DNA of 64,000 bases. Source: Chitinophaga pinensis DSM 2588 (GTDB lineage: Bacteria > Bacteroidota > Bacteroidia > Chitinophagales > Chitinophagaceae). The stretch covers positions 868,001 to 932,000 of the forward strand of contig NC_013132.1 of the NCBI RefSeq assembly GCF_000024005.1, in the 5' to 3' direction. A model generated the notes under the pieces. The model was not told where the DNA came from, searched no databases, and saw only the letters and a list, made by a program, of their open reading frames with translations. Made by a program: the position numbers and the translations under genes. Shown piece by piece: positions 1-9,156 of the stretch. Position 1 is the stretch's first letter. The number at the start of each line of letters is the position of its first letter.

Positions 1-2
1 TT

Positions 3-317
3 ACAGATGCCTTTGAACGTGCCGATGGCTTACACCTACACTGGGCAGACGATGATACGTCTGGTCGTACGCAGCAATATGTGATATACCGCTTTAACGC
101 CAGTGAGTCCATCAACCTGAACGATCCGAGCAAAATACTGGCTATCGTACAGCAAATGCCTGATCCTCAGTTCATAGATGCCTCTTATGTAAAAGGCGCC
201 CTGTACACCTATGTAATCACCGCCATGAACAGACTACAAATGGAAAGCTGGGCCAGTGACCCGCTCTACATGCGGCAGTCCGGTAGGAAAACACAATTCA
301 TATTTGACCCGGAATAA
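3..317 (+). CDS. C-terminal end of a secreted GH10-like (GHL10/DUF187-type) hydrolase, 5' truncated by the window edge
   Basis: An open frame runs in from the left edge and stops at 317. The visible 104 residues look like the fibronectin-III-like tail that ends many Bacteroidota family-10-like glycosylhydrolases: a beta strand with YVIYRF, then NLNDPSKILAIV, then YTYVITAMNRL. The catalytic domain, signal peptide and start lie outside the window, so the function is inferred from the tail alone. The gene converges on pafA; between them is a very strong hairpin that could terminate both. The tail could also belong to another secreted Fn3-bearing enzyme. Confidence 0.5.
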   Translation, partial: TDAFERADGLHLHWADDDTSGRTQQYVIYRFNASESINLNDPSKILAIVQQMPDPQFIDASYVKGALYTYVITAMNRLQMESWASDPLYMRQSGRKTQFIFDPE

Positions 318-322
318 AGGAC

Positions 323-538
323 AATTAGGAATTAAGAATTAACAATTAAGAATTAGAATGCAGCGGAGAGGTTGTTTGTTTGGTTGATGTTTGTTGGTTT
401 CATAAAAAGAAAAGAGAGCCGTTTCGTTTGAAACGGCTCTCTTTTCTTTTTATGAAGACTAATAGTAGAAAGTAATTATTGTTTAGTATGCCGGATTTAA
501 CTCGCCAATTCTTAATTGTTAATTCCTAATTCCTAATT
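323..538. repeat. MITE-like element: 32-bp terminal inverted repeats around a perfect hairpin
   Basis: Arms at 323-354 and 507-538 are inverted copies with a single mismatch over 32 bp, built of AATTAAGAATT-like words. They enclose about 150 bp with the terminator hairpin at 399-456. The right arm touches the pafA stop codon. No coding capacity is present. It may be a small non-autonomous mobile element or a dispersed intergenic repeat; target-site duplications are not obvious. Confidence 0.5.
399..456. terminator. Bidirectional terminator, perfect 27-bp stem
   Basis: 399-425 and 430-456 are perfectly complementary around a 4-base loop. The stem has a GC-rich core (GAGAGCCGTTTC) and A/T-rich outer ends, giving a U-rich tail in both directions. 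It lies between the convergent upstream gene and pafA. Confidence 0.8.
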
Positions 539-2190
539 TATTTATACACCGCCTGCACTGGCTTACCTACAGCGCCATTCGGCATCTGTATATGCAGCAT
601 CGCCGCTATCGTCGGTGCGATATCCGCCATACTCACCACGTCATTGGTATAGCCATGCTTCACATGCCAGCCCATAAACACCAGCGGGAGATGTGTATCA
701 TAAGGATTCCAGTTACCATGTGTCGTTCCTTTCGATGATCCGGAATACCAGCCTGGTTCAGGAATGATAATCACTGATCCACAACGTTTTGGATTGTATC
801 CGTTTACGGCCATGCTCTTGATCGGTTCCGGCAGCGGACTATTACCCAGGTTATCCATATCTGCAGCAAACTCAACCCCTGGCAATTTCTGCAGGTATTG
901 TACAGTCGCTTTTTTGATTGCATCGTAGTCAAGCTTCTTTGCTTCGATGGTCTTCAGGTCATACCCGATATGGTAGTTCTCTGATGTAAGCGCCAGGCGT
1001 TCTACTCCAAAACGCTCTTTCAGCATGTTATTAAGTCCCTCCATCATTTTACCCTCAGGCAATCCTGCCGGGAGCTGATTCTCCTGCATAAAGCCAACAG
1101 AATGCGCGGCACCATGATCAGCAGAAAGGAACACCAGGTAATTGCCTTTACCTACTTTCTGGTCCAGGTAGCGGAAGAATGCAGAAAGGTCTTTGTCAAG
1201 TCGCAGGTAAGTATCTTCAACCTCTATAGAGTTCGGTCCATACTTATGACCTACATAATCCGTTGATGCACAGTTGATCGTCAGAAAGTCAGTCACCGCG
1301 CTGGAGCCCAGTTTATAGCCGTCTATCGCTGCTTTCGCAAATTCCAGGGTCAGGGTGTTACCGGAAGGAGTGGAGCGCAGACTTCCTTTATCCTTCGGAT
1401 AGATATCCTGCATATTGTGTGGGAATGTCGCTGTTGTCTCTCCGGCGAAAGTACCTTCCCAACGCACATCATCTGCCGTACTCTGTACATAGCTGTTGAT
1501 CGGGTAAAGGGTATTCCATGGTTGAGACATCAGCTGTGCCGGTACCCGACGGGCATTGAATGTTTTTACCCATTCCGGCAGGTCCTTCATATAAAAAGAA
1601 CTGGTCACGAAGCTGGCATTGCTGTCGTCCAGCCAGAAAGCGCCGTTGGCAATATGGCCTGCCGGCAGGATGGAAGCCCTGTCCTTCAGCGATACACCAA
1701 CCACCTTTGAGCGGAAGTTGGTCGCCAGTTTCAGTTCGTCGGTAATAGTAGATGCGAGCAGGTTACGGGGCGACATCTTACCTGCATCTGTAGTAGTCCC
1801 GATAGGTTGCACTGTTGTGTCTTCTGTACAATACCAGTGGCGGCCGGTGACCTGGTCGGTCCAGTCATTACCGGTAATACCATGGATAGCGGGTACAGAA
1901 CCTGTATAAATAGTGCTGTGACCAACAGCTGTAAAGGAAGGTAAATGGGTGATAAAGGTATTTTCGCAGGTAAACCCTTCTCCCAGCATTCTTTTGAATC
2001 CGCCTGTTTCGTAGCGGTCATAGTAGCGGTACAGGTAATCCCAGCGCATCTGGTCAACAACGATCCCAACTACGAGTTTAGGACGATCTACCGGCTTCTG
2101 AGCCCGGAGTACTCCTGCCTGCAGCATGGCGCCGGTAAGCGCCAGCGCAGACAATGATTTGCAAATTCTTCTCATGATAGATAATTTCAA
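538..2190 (-). CDS. pafA: PafA-type alkaline phosphatase (phosphate-irrepressible), exported
   Basis: A 550-residue secreted phosphomonoesterase of the alkaline phosphatase superfamily. The N-terminus is a Sec signal peptide ending near LRAQ. Visible active-site elements are Asp46 (VVDQMRWDY), the probable threonine nucleophile Thr87 in LPSFTAVGH, Asn108 (GND), Lys169/Arg171 in SLKDRASILPAGH (matching the K-x-R pair of PafA), and metal ligands in STDYVGH, SADHGAAH and THGNWNP. PafA enzymes cleave phosphate monoesters in the periplasm without phosphate control. As the last gene of the glp run it could strip phosphate from glycerol-3-phosphate released by the upstream phosphodiesterase. A second in-frame ATG at 2175 (MRRICKS) is an equally good start. 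Confidence 0.9.
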   Translation of the reverse strand: MKLSIMRRICKSLSALALTGAMLQAGVLRAQKPVDRPKLVVGIVVDQMRWDYLYRYYDRYETGGFKRMLGEGFTCENTFITHLPSFTAVGHSTIYTGSVPAIHGITGNDWTDQVTGRHWYCTEDTTVQPIGTTTDAGKMSPRNLLASTITDELKLATNFRSKVVGVSLKDRASILPAGHIANGAFWLDDSNASFVTSSFYMKDLPEWVKTFNARRVPAQLMSQPWNTLYPINSYVQSTADDVRWEGTFAGETTATFPHNMQDIYPKDKGSLRSTPSGNTLTLEFAKAAIDGYKLGSSAVTDFLTINCASTDYVGHKYGPNSIEVEDTYLRLDKDLSAFFRYLDQKVGKGNYLVFLSADHGAAHSVGFMQENQLPAGLPEGKMMEGLNNMLKERFGVERLALTSENYHIGYDLKTIEAKKLDYDAIKKATVQYLQKLPGVEFAADMDNLGNSPLPEPIKSMAVNGYNPKRCGSVIIIPEPGWYSGSSKGTTHGNWNPYDTHLPLVFMGWHVKHGYTNDVVSMADIAPTIAAMLHIQMPNGAVGKPVQAVYK

Positions 2191-2317
2191 CAGTAATAAG
2201 ACCTGACTATTAACGCCTTTGGTGAATTAAGGTTGTCAAATTATCTATCCTTTGAGAATTTAAATTGTATAAATAGTACCAACGGGGATATAAATTTATA
2301 AAGGTCCCCGCCAATGC

Positions 2318-3247
2318 TTAAAATCCAGCTTCGGCAAAACGTACCGGATAATCGGAGATAATGCCGTCAGCTCCCATTTCTTTCAGCTTTTTCATTTCCG
2401 TTGCATCCTGTACAGTCCAGGGTACTACCTGGATCTTTTTGCTGTGGCAGAGTGACAATAACTCCGGCGTTGTAAACTGATAAAACGGATTATAGAACTG
2501 CGGCGTAAAGCCAAGCAATTCCAGTTGCTGTGCAGGCTTTACCTCTTTATCATATGTCAGAAAACCCAGTGTCATATCAGGATACCTGCGGTGCAAGACC
2601 TGTAAAGGACGTGGGTCGAATGATTGCACGATCAGGCGTTTGCCTAGTGGCAACAGGTTTTTTACCGCCATCAGTTTGTCGATATATTCTTCCGGTACCG
2701 GTTGTTCACTACCATCTGTTTTAGCAGATGACTTGATTTCCAGTAAATAAACGACGCCAGGCAGTTTATGCGATTGTGTATACGCTTCTACTGAATCAAT
2801 CATTTCCGACAGGAGAGGAGCATACGACTTCATACGCTGCTGTTGCGGAAATTCAGGATATGCCTTTTCTCCGATCACAAACTCACGGATGCGGCTATAG
2901 TCCATTTTATAAAAAGTATACTCCGAACGGGAAGCACCCGGAATTTCTGCGCCGTCCGGCATTGTTGTATAGGCTGGATTGAAAGAGGCATCATGGTACA
3001 CGACCACCTGACCGTCTTTCGTAATGTGTACATCAAATTCAATCGTATTCGCGCCCGTCTCTATGGCCTTGATCATGGAAGGAATCGTATTCTCCGGCAT
3101 CAGCCCGCGGGTTCCTCTGTGTCCTACCTTGTAAAATGTGGGTAACTGCTGCTGTGCTGTCATGGGTTTTGTCGATTTACAGGCATTCATACCTGTTGCC
3201 GCTAACAGTACGCCTGCAGCCAGCATTGCTTGTTGTAAAGGTTTCAT
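2318..3247 (-). CDS. Glycerophosphodiester phosphodiesterase, lipoprotein
   Basis: A 309-residue GDPD-family TIM barrel that hydrolyses deacylated phospholipids to glycerol-3-phosphate plus alcohol. The signal peptide ends in a lipobox (GMNAC, Cys23), so the enzyme is membrane-anchored outside the cytoplasm. Family motifs are clear: GHRG (His43/Arg44), PENT, EFDVHITKDG (Glu70, Asp72) and VVYHD (His85), with a C-terminal VVPWTVQD and GADGIISDYP. It sits 73 bp after glpF and 127 bp before pafA in the same direction. It resembles GlpQ/UgpQ-type enzymes but I give no symbol because those names imply particular E. coli contexts. Confidence 0.9.
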   Translation of the reverse strand: MKPLQQAMLAAGVLLAATGMNACKSTKPMTAQQQLPTFYKVGHRGTRGLMPENTIPSMIKAIETGANTIEFDVHITKDGQVVVYHDASFNPAYTTMPDGAEIPGASRSEYTFYKMDYSRIREFVIGEKAYPEFPQQQRMKSYAPLLSEMIDSVEAYTQSHKLPGVVYLLEIKSSAKTDGSEQPVPEEYIDKLMAVKNLLPLGKRLIVQSFDPRPLQVLHRRYPDMTLGFLTYDKEVKPAQQLELLGFTPQFYNPFYQFTTPELLSLCHSKKIQVVPWTVQDATEMKKLKEMGADGIISDYPVRFAEAGF

Positions 3248-3320
3248 CGTTTAACGTTTTCCAGCTGTTAAAGTAATATCCTGTGTCTCTTTTTACTAAG
3301 CCTTCAATGTTAACTGATTA

Positions 3321-4064
3321 TTAAATCGCCCCAGCCTTCATGCAGAGGAAAAGTCCTGCTGCAAGGGCCGCTCCGGCCAATGGACCAATTATCGGGATCC
3401 AGGCATAATCCCACCCGTTGCCGCCTTTTCCTTTCACAGGTAATATGGCGTGCATCAGCCGGGGACCGAAATCTCTGACAGGATTGATCGCATAACCTGT
3501 AGTGCCTCCGAGGGACAAGCCAATCGCCAGTACCAGCAGCGAAACAGGCACTGCTCCTAATGATCCCATACCAATCGGCGTCTTGTCAGCACCAAATTCT
3601 CCTTTGTCGACGATATAAAAAATAGTAAACAGCAATACAAAGGTGCCGATAATCTCACTGATCAGGTTACGGCCGGTATTACGGATAGCCGGAGCCGTAC
3701 AGTAACAGGCCTGGATCAGACCCGGATCAGCCGTGTCATCCAGGTGATCTTTATACATCACCCATACAAGGAAAGCGCCTGACATCGCACCCAGCAACTG
3801 AGCAATCACAAATAACGGAAACTGTGCCCAGCTGAGTTTACCAGCCAAAGCCAGCGCCAGCGATACTGCCGGATTCAGGTGTGCGCCGCTGCTGGGACCA
3901 GCGATGACCACCCCGATGAATACTGCCAGTGCCCAGCCGGTGGTGATCACGATCCAGCCGCCGCCATGGCCTTTTGTTTGGTTGAGGATCACATTGGCCA
4001 CTACGCCATTACCCAGCAATATCATCAACATCGTCCCCAGAAATTCTGCTAATAAGGGATTCAT
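3321..4064 (-). CDS. glpF: Glycerol uptake facilitator (aquaglyceroporin, MIP family)
   Basis: A 247-residue six-helix channel with the two half-helix signatures of the MIP family: HLNPAVS (Asn64) and YAINPVRDFGPR (Asn194). The Asp after the second motif (NPxRDFGP) is typical of glycerol-conducting members. The second motif reads NPV rather than the usual NPA. The gene lies between glpK and the phosphodiesterase, 76 and 73 bp away, supporting glycerol import for phosphorylation by GlpK. Confidence 0.92.
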   Translation of the reverse strand: MNPLLAEFLGTMLMILLGNGVVANVILNQTKGHGGGWIVITTGWALAVFIGVVIAGPSSGAHLNPAVSLALALAGKLSWAQFPLFVIAQLLGAMSGAFLVWVMYKDHLDDTADPGLIQACYCTAPAIRNTGRNLISEIIGTFVLLFTIFYIVDKGEFGADKTPIGMGSLGAVPVSLLVLAIGLSLGGTTGYAINPVRDFGPRLMHAILPVKGKGGNGWDYAWIPIIGPLAGAALAAGLFLCMKAGAI

Positions 4065-4140
4065 TGAAAACGTTGTTTATCAGTTAGTTCATTGGTGATG
4101 CACGGTATCTGAGGATAACCATGCACCGCTTACGTGAAAT

Positions 4141-5682
4141 TTATTTTGTAACAGGGTCTTCTTCTTGCTGTGCGGAAAACTTCGACCAGGCTCTCACTGC
4201 TTTAACGGCATTACCCCAACCGCGCACCCATTTATGCACATCGTCCGCATTACCCTTTGGCGCGAAAGAATGGTCTACCTGCCATTGACGGGCAATTTCT
4301 TCCTGGTCTTTCCAGAAACCAGTTGCCAGTCCGGCCAGATACGCTGCCCCCATAGCGGTCGTCTCTGTAATTTTAGGTCGGACAACCTGCGTATCCAGGA
4401 TATCTGCCTGGAACTGCATCAGCAGATTATTATTGGTAGCACCGCCATCCACACGTAACTCTTTGATACTAATGCCAGCATCTGCTTCCATGGCCCGCAA
4501 TACCTCCATTGTCTGATAAGCGATACTTTCCAGCGCCGCTCTGGCGATATGAGATGCATTTGTGCCCCTGGTCATACCCACCAGTGTACCCCTCGCATGT
4601 TGGTCCCAGTGTGGCGCTCCCAATCCGGCAAATGCAGGTACCAGGTATACGCCATCATTATGCGGCACTTTACTGGCCAGTGCTTCCACTTCTGAAGAGG
4701 AGCGGATGATGCCCAGTCCGTCCCGCAACCATTGCACGACCGCGCCGGCAATGAAAATGCTGCCTTCCAGCGCATATTCTACTTTGCCATTTATTTTCCA
4801 GGCGATAGTCGTCACCAGGTTGTTCTGCGAAATAATCGGTTGTTCTCCGATATTCATCAGCATAAAACATCCGGTCCCATAAGTGTTCTTCACCATACCC
4901 GGCGCTGTACACATCTGTCCGAACAATGCGGCGTGCTGATCTCCGGCTATACCGGCAATCGGGATAGTCGTGGAAAAGATCGCGGAAGTGGTCTGTCCGA
5001 TCAGCTCACTGGATTGCTTTACCTCCGGCAGCATAGCTGCTGGAATATCAAACAGGGTCAGTAACGCTTCATCCCATTGCTGGGTATGTATATTAAATAA
5101 CATGGTGCGGGACGCATTGGTAATGTCTGTTGCATGTGTCTTTCCTTCCGTCAGGTTCCATACAAGCCAGGCATCTACAGTACCGAATGCCAGCAGTCCT
5201 TTGGCGGCTCTTTCCCTTGCACCTTCCACATTTTCCAGGATCCATCTCACTTTGGTGGCGGAGAAATAAGCATCAATGACCAGTCCCGTTTTCTCTCTGA
5301 TCAATTGTTCATGACCTGCCGCTTTGAGTTCATCACAATAGGCGGCTGTACGGCGATCCTGCCAGACAATAGCATTATGGATAGGTTTTCCGGTATGCCG
5401 GTCCCATACCACGGTCGTTTCCCGCTGATTGGTAATACCGATGGCCGCGATATCCGTGCCTCTGAGTCCGGCTTTAGCAACCGCTTCTGCGGCTACACCC
5501 AGCTGACTGGACCAGATTTCATTCGCATCGTGTTCGACCCATCCCGGTGAGGGGAAGATCTGGCGGAATTCTTTTTGGGCAATAGCGACGATGGAGCCCG
5601 CTTTATCAAATATGATGGCTCTTGAGCTGGTAGTCCCCTGGTCGAGTGCCAGGATATACCGGGTTATTTCCTTTTCCTTCAT
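4141..5682 (-). CDS. glpK: Glycerol kinase
   Basis: A 513-residue FGGY-family kinase making sn-glycerol-3-phosphate from glycerol and ATP in the cytoplasm. The N-terminal phosphate loop ([15 protein letters not shown]), the substrate region ([21 protein letters not shown]), the [10 protein letters not shown] catalytic aspartate region and the C-terminal [17 protein letters not shown] signature are all present and in order; length is normal for GlpK. It begins 24 bp after glpD and is surely cotranscribed with it. Confidence 0.96.
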   Translation of the reverse strand: MKEKEITRYILALDQGTTSSRAIIFDKAGSIVAIAQKEFRQIFPSPGWVEHDANEIWSSQLGVAAEAVAKAGLRGTDIAAIGITNQRETTVVWDRHTGKPIHNAIVWQDRRTAAYCDELKAAGHEQLIREKTGLVIDAYFSATKVRWILENVEGARERAAKGLLAFGTVDAWLVWNLTEGKTHATDITNASRTMLFNIHTQQWDEALLTLFDIPAAMLPEVKQSSELIGQTTSAIFSTTIPIAGIAGDQHAALFGQMCTAPGMVKNTYGTGCFMLMNIGEQPIISQNNLVTTIAWKINGKVEYALEGSIFIAGAVVQWLRDGLGIIRSSSEVEALASKVPHNDGVYLVPAFAGLGAPHWDQHARGTLVGMTRGTNASHIARAALESIAYQTMEVLRAMEADAGISIKELRVDGGATNNNLLMQFQADILDTQVVRPKITETTAMGAAYLAGLATGFWKDQEEIARQWQVDHSFAPKGNADDVHKWVRGWGNAVKAVRAWSKFSAQQEEDPVTK

Positions 5683-5706
5683 ATAGTTGAACGTGAAATT
5701 TAAGGG

Positions 5707-7299
5707 CTAATGATGATTGCCGGATGCAGATAGCGGTAACAGGTAATGAGCGGCAATCGCTGTGAAGGCGGTCACCTGCTCCTGTTCCCATGCCTTATCT
5801 TTTCCCAGTTCAGTTGCCATAATCGCGGCTACACCAGGCGCCATCTCAATGGCGGCATGTGCATCGAGTAGTAAAGCGCGTAATCGCCTGGACAACACAT
5901 CATCCACCGTACGGGCCATTTCCTGCTGCACCGCCCAGATTACCTGCGCTTTCATATAAGGCAGTCTGGGATTCAACAACTCCTTCAGATCCGATCTTGT
6001 ATTGATCAGCGTTTCCAGTTGTGCAGCATCGCTGCCGTATACGTCCAATGGCGCTGTTGCGGTATGTCCGGTCTTGTATCCATGTATGTGCAAGGTTTCT
6101 GTTCCACAGGGAACAGCCGCCAGACCGACAGTACTGATGGCCATATCCACCGTGTCTTCCGCCATTTTTCGGAAGGTGGTCCATTTCCCACCGGTGATGG
6201 TGATCAATCCGGAGGGGGCGACGATGATTTTATGACTACGGGATATCTCCTTGGTACTATCCGTTTCTTTCTGCGGAGCAGCCAGTGGTCGCAGCCCCGC
6301 ATACACGCTCAGCACATCTGCACGGGTAGGGGCCTTTAACAGGTAGCCGGCTGCCGTCTGAAGGATAAAGCTGATCTCTGTCTCCAATGCCTGTGGTTCC
6401 AGACTATGTTCATTCAATGGTGTATCGGTAGTGCCTACCAGTACCTTCCCATGCCAGGGCAATGCAAATAACACACGCCCATCAGCAGTTTTAGGAATCA
6501 TCAGTGCGCTGGTGCTGTTGAGAAATGATGCATCCAGTACGAGGTGTACACCCTGACTCGGACGGATGGTCGGTCTGGCGCCCGGTTCGTCCATTTGCAA
6601 TACTTCATCAGCAAATACGCCGGTCGCATTGATCACCGCTTTTGCCTGCAATTGATAATTTTCCCCGGTTTCCAGGTCTGTTGCGCTCACCCCGTTGATC
6701 CTGCCGGATCTATCTTTCTGTAAACCTTTGACTTTAAAATAATTGAGCAGCACAGCGCCTTTTTCAGCGGCTGTTTGTGCAATGTTTATTGCCAGACGGG
6801 CATCATCAAACTGTCCGTCGTGATAAATAATACCTCCCTTGAGTTTGTCTCTGCGTATAGCCGGTAACGCCTTGATGACAGCTTCCCGACCTATGACCTT
6901 AGAGGGTCCCAGGCTAAGCCGTCCTGACAGGAAGTCGTAAAGTTTAAGGCCGATTCCGTAGAAAGGGCCCTGCCACCATTTATAATATGGAATGATAAAT
7001 TCCTGGTCATGTGCAAGATGTGGCGCATTCGCCAGCAACAGTCCTCTTTCATGAAGCGCCTCTTTTACAAGGCCGACATCTCCCTGAGCGAGATAACGAA
7101 CGCCGCCATGTACCAGTTTGGTACTACGGCTGGAAGTGCCTTTTGCGAAATCTGATTGTTCCAGTAACAGGGTGCGAAAGCCTCTTTGTGCGGCATCCAT
7201 GGCAACCCCGAGTCCGGTTGCACCACCGCCGATTACAATAATATCCCAAACGACTGAAGTCGTATCACCAATCTGTTGTTTAAAGGTTAACCTGTTCAT
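5707..7299 (-). CDS. glpD: Glycerol-3-phosphate dehydrogenase, FAD-dependent (aerobic type)
   Basis: A 530-residue membrane-associated flavoenzyme that oxidises glycerol-3-phosphate to dihydroxyacetone phosphate and passes electrons to quinone. The Rossmann FAD motif (VIGGGATGLGVAMDAA) is followed by the GlpD signature KGTSSRSTKLVHGGVRYL and a C-terminal domain with the TITGGKWTTFRKMAEDTV motif. It is the first gene of the minus-strand glp run, divergent from the GlpR-like regulator, which probably controls it from the 322-bp gap between them. Confidence 0.95.
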   Translation of the reverse strand: MNRLTFKQQIGDTTSVVWDIIVIGGGATGLGVAMDAAQRGFRTLLLEQSDFAKGTSSRSTKLVHGGVRYLAQGDVGLVKEALHERGLLLANAPHLAHDQEFIIPYYKWWQGPFYGIGLKLYDFLSGRLSLGPSKVIGREAVIKALPAIRRDKLKGGIIYHDGQFDDARLAINIAQTAAEKGAVLLNYFKVKGLQKDRSGRINGVSATDLETGENYQLQAKAVINATGVFADEVLQMDEPGARPTIRPSQGVHLVLDASFLNSTSALMIPKTADGRVLFALPWHGKVLVGTTDTPLNEHSLEPQALETEISFILQTAAGYLLKAPTRADVLSVYAGLRPLAAPQKETDSTKEISRSHKIIVAPSGLITITGGKWTTFRKMAEDTVDMAISTVGLAAVPCGTETLHIHGYKTGHTATAPLDVYGSDAAQLETLINTRSDLKELLNPRLPYMKAQVIWAVQQEMARTVDDVLSRRLRALLLDAHAAIEMAPGVAAIMATELGKDKAWEQEQVTAFTAIAAHYLLPLSASGNHH

Positions 7300-7621
7300 A
7301 GTGAGGAAAATACTTTAATTTTCTTTTAATTGGTTTCAGTTTATTTCATCCACACGAGAAAAAAACATACCGGGCGCTGGCAGTCCCGTTAACCGAAAAT
7401 AGATGTTTTGTTCCCTACTTTTCAGGAAGTTAATGCATAAACGATCATTTATACATGATATTCCTGACTTTTTGCTAAATATTTTTTCTGATATGATGTG
7501 TTTAATTCAACAACATGAAAGTAATTTTGTAACGAATTGGAAGAAGGCATAAGCGTATTTATTCCAAATCTGTTTTAAACAAATTTTGCTTTTTTCTACA
7601 ACTGCTAATTCTTTTACGCAT
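7300..7621. other. Divergent promoter region of glpD and the GlpR-like regulator
   Basis: An AT-rich gap of 322 bp between divergent starts. It should hold the promoters for both units and a GlpR operator, but I cannot point to a clear inverted repeat or a convincing TAnnTTTG box. Confidence 0.4.
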
Positions 7622-8392
7622 ATGTCAATGATCAATATTGCAGAAAGGCACAAATACATTCTTGATCGTTTATCAGAGAAGGGATATGTGAATGTGGTGG
7701 ACCTCTGCAAGGAACTGGATGTTTCCGGTGTTACCATCCGTAAAGACCTCAAACTGCTTGAAGACAAATCCCTGTTGTTCCGTTCTCATGGAGGAGCAAC
7801 AGTAAATAATCCGTACATCAATGATAAACCGGTGAACGAGAAGGAAAAGCTTCGCCGGGATGAAAAAAATAATATTGCAATAGCGGCGGCGGCCATGATT
7901 GCGCCAAACGACGCTATCATTATATCATCTGGTACGACGGCACTGGCACTGGCAAGAAATGTGCATCCGAAAGGACACCTGACAGTCATCACGCCGGCCC
8001 TGAATGTGGCGCAGGAACTGCTGAGACATCCGGAAATTGAGGTGTTACAGCTGGGTGGTATTGTAAGAAACAGTTCTGCCTCAGTAACAGGTACTTATGC
8101 AGAGCGTATCCTCGCTGACTTCTCCTGTTCGAAACTGTTTCTCGGACTGGAAGGTATCGATATAGAATTCGGTCTGACCACCACCAACCTGATGGAGGCG
8201 CAACTGAATGCACGTATGGTGACAGCAGCGCAGAAAACAATTGTCCTTGCTGACTCTTCTAAATTTGGCCGTCGCGGTTTCGGGAAAATCTGCGATCTGG
8301 AAGATGTAGATGAGATCATTACAGACAGCGGTATATCAGGACACGTGGTTAAAGCCCTTGAAGAAATGGGGATTAATGTCACGATCGTTTAA
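7622..8392 (+). CDS. glpR: DeoR/GlpR-family transcriptional regulator
   Basis: A 256-residue regulator with an N-terminal DeoR-type winged helix-turn-helix (INIAERHKYILDRL, DVSGVTIRKDLKLLE, SHGGA) and a C-terminal DeoRC sensor domain that binds a phosphorylated sugar or polyol (IIISSGTTALALA, LGGIVRNSS, FLGLEGID). I start it at the ATG of MSMINIAERH because the earlier in-frame ATG at 7586 adds residues outside the family alignment. Divergent placement beside glpDKF suggests it represses that operon in response to glycerol-3-phosphate; the symbol rests on this context. Family members also regulate other sugars. Confidence 0.8.
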   Translation: MSMINIAERHKYILDRLSEKGYVNVVDLCKELDVSGVTIRKDLKLLEDKSLLFRSHGGATVNNPYINDKPVNEKEKLRRDEKNNIAIAAAAMIAPNDAIIISSGTTALALARNVHPKGHLTVITPALNVAQELLRHPEIEVLQLGGIVRNSSASVTGTYAERILADFSCSKLFLGLEGIDIEFGLTTTNLMEAQLNARMVTAAQKTIVLADSSKFGRRGFGKICDLEDVDEIITDSGISGHVVKALEEMGINVTIV

Positions 8393-8403
8393 ATTTATTT
8401 TAT

Positions 8404-8430
8404 AAGGGGAAGGCTTTGGCTTTCCCTTTT
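8404..8430 (+). terminator. Rho-independent terminator after glpR
   Basis: Complementary arms AAGGGGAAGGC and GCTTTCCCTT around a short loop, followed by a T run, just after the regulator stop codon. Confidence 0.65.
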
Positions 8431-8607
8431 TTATGATTGTTCTTCAGCTTCACTTTTGACATTCATTTATTACACCGACATCGCTACTCCATAGATGCGT
8501 CGTATATGCGTCGTGTATGAAGTATGTTTACCCTTATTTTTAGCCCGATAAGGGCATTCAGGACAAATAGCCCATAATCTATTCATTATCAGTATAATAA
8601 TAGCCAA

Positions 8608-8670
8608 ATAGTACTTACGCTACGTCAGCTGGCCGTTTACATCGTAGCACTAACGTAGAGTAAGTACTAT
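8608..8670. repeat. Long inverted repeat, 18-bp arms
   Basis: Arms at 8608-8625 and 8653-8670 (ATAGTACTTACgCTACGT and its complement) match at 17 of 18 positions around a 27-base loop. No T run follows, and it is more than 180 bp beyond the glpR terminator, so it is not a simple terminator. It may be an operator, a small-RNA hairpin or a remnant of a mobile element. Confidence 0.6.
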
Positions 8671-9067
8671 CTGACTAATGTATTACTATAGATCAGACAG
8701 ATTGGTACCTATAGTCTGGCTTTATCTATTGGCAGTCTCACCTGATATTGTCAGGCTAAGCTCCTGACATAACAATTCCTTCTTATATGAAGCCTTCTGT
8801 ATCTATTCCCTTGAAAGTAAGCTTATTACTTCGCAACTGAACAAGATAAGTCTCCAACCATTAAATAACTATTTTTACACATGTCCACTTATTTATCCCC
8901 AACACATTAAACATCTTCTTAATCCAATGACAGCCTACAGGCCCCTAAAAAGGGCACATATCCGGTCGTCCCTTATTTAATTCTAACGAATACCCATACT
9001 TTTTTAATCTTTTCTAAATTTTCGGGGTTATACAAAAACTTTCGTAAAAAATACCGGCTTCCTTTAG

Positions 9068-9075
9068 TATCTTTA
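9068..9075 (+). promoter_or_regulatory. Possible gltBD promoter, -7 box
   Basis: TATCTTTA resembles the Bacteroidota -7 box TAnnTTTG, about 80 bp before the gltB start. The -33 element is not clear. Confidence 0.35.
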
Positions 9076-9156
9076 TACCGTTCCCGAAACAATTACGGTA
9101 CCTCAACCGCCTGGAGTAAGCGGGGAAGGTGTGCCAAGGTCAAAAAATCTAAACGA

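Larger units (their letters stand above)
8431..9156. other. Intergenic region upstream of gltB
   Basis: About 725 bp with no supportable gene. It holds a long palindrome at 8608-8670, a small CCTGA/TCAGG hairpin near 8741, a probable gltB promoter near 9068, and an 80-nt leader with a CCGC/GCGG hairpin around 9109-9125. Confidence 0.5.

Noticed and set aside
2283..2311. CGGGGA/TCCCCG hairpin between the phosphodiesterase gene and pafA as a terminator
   Set aside because: The loop is long and AT-rich and no T run follows on the minus strand, so readthrough into pafA is still likely.
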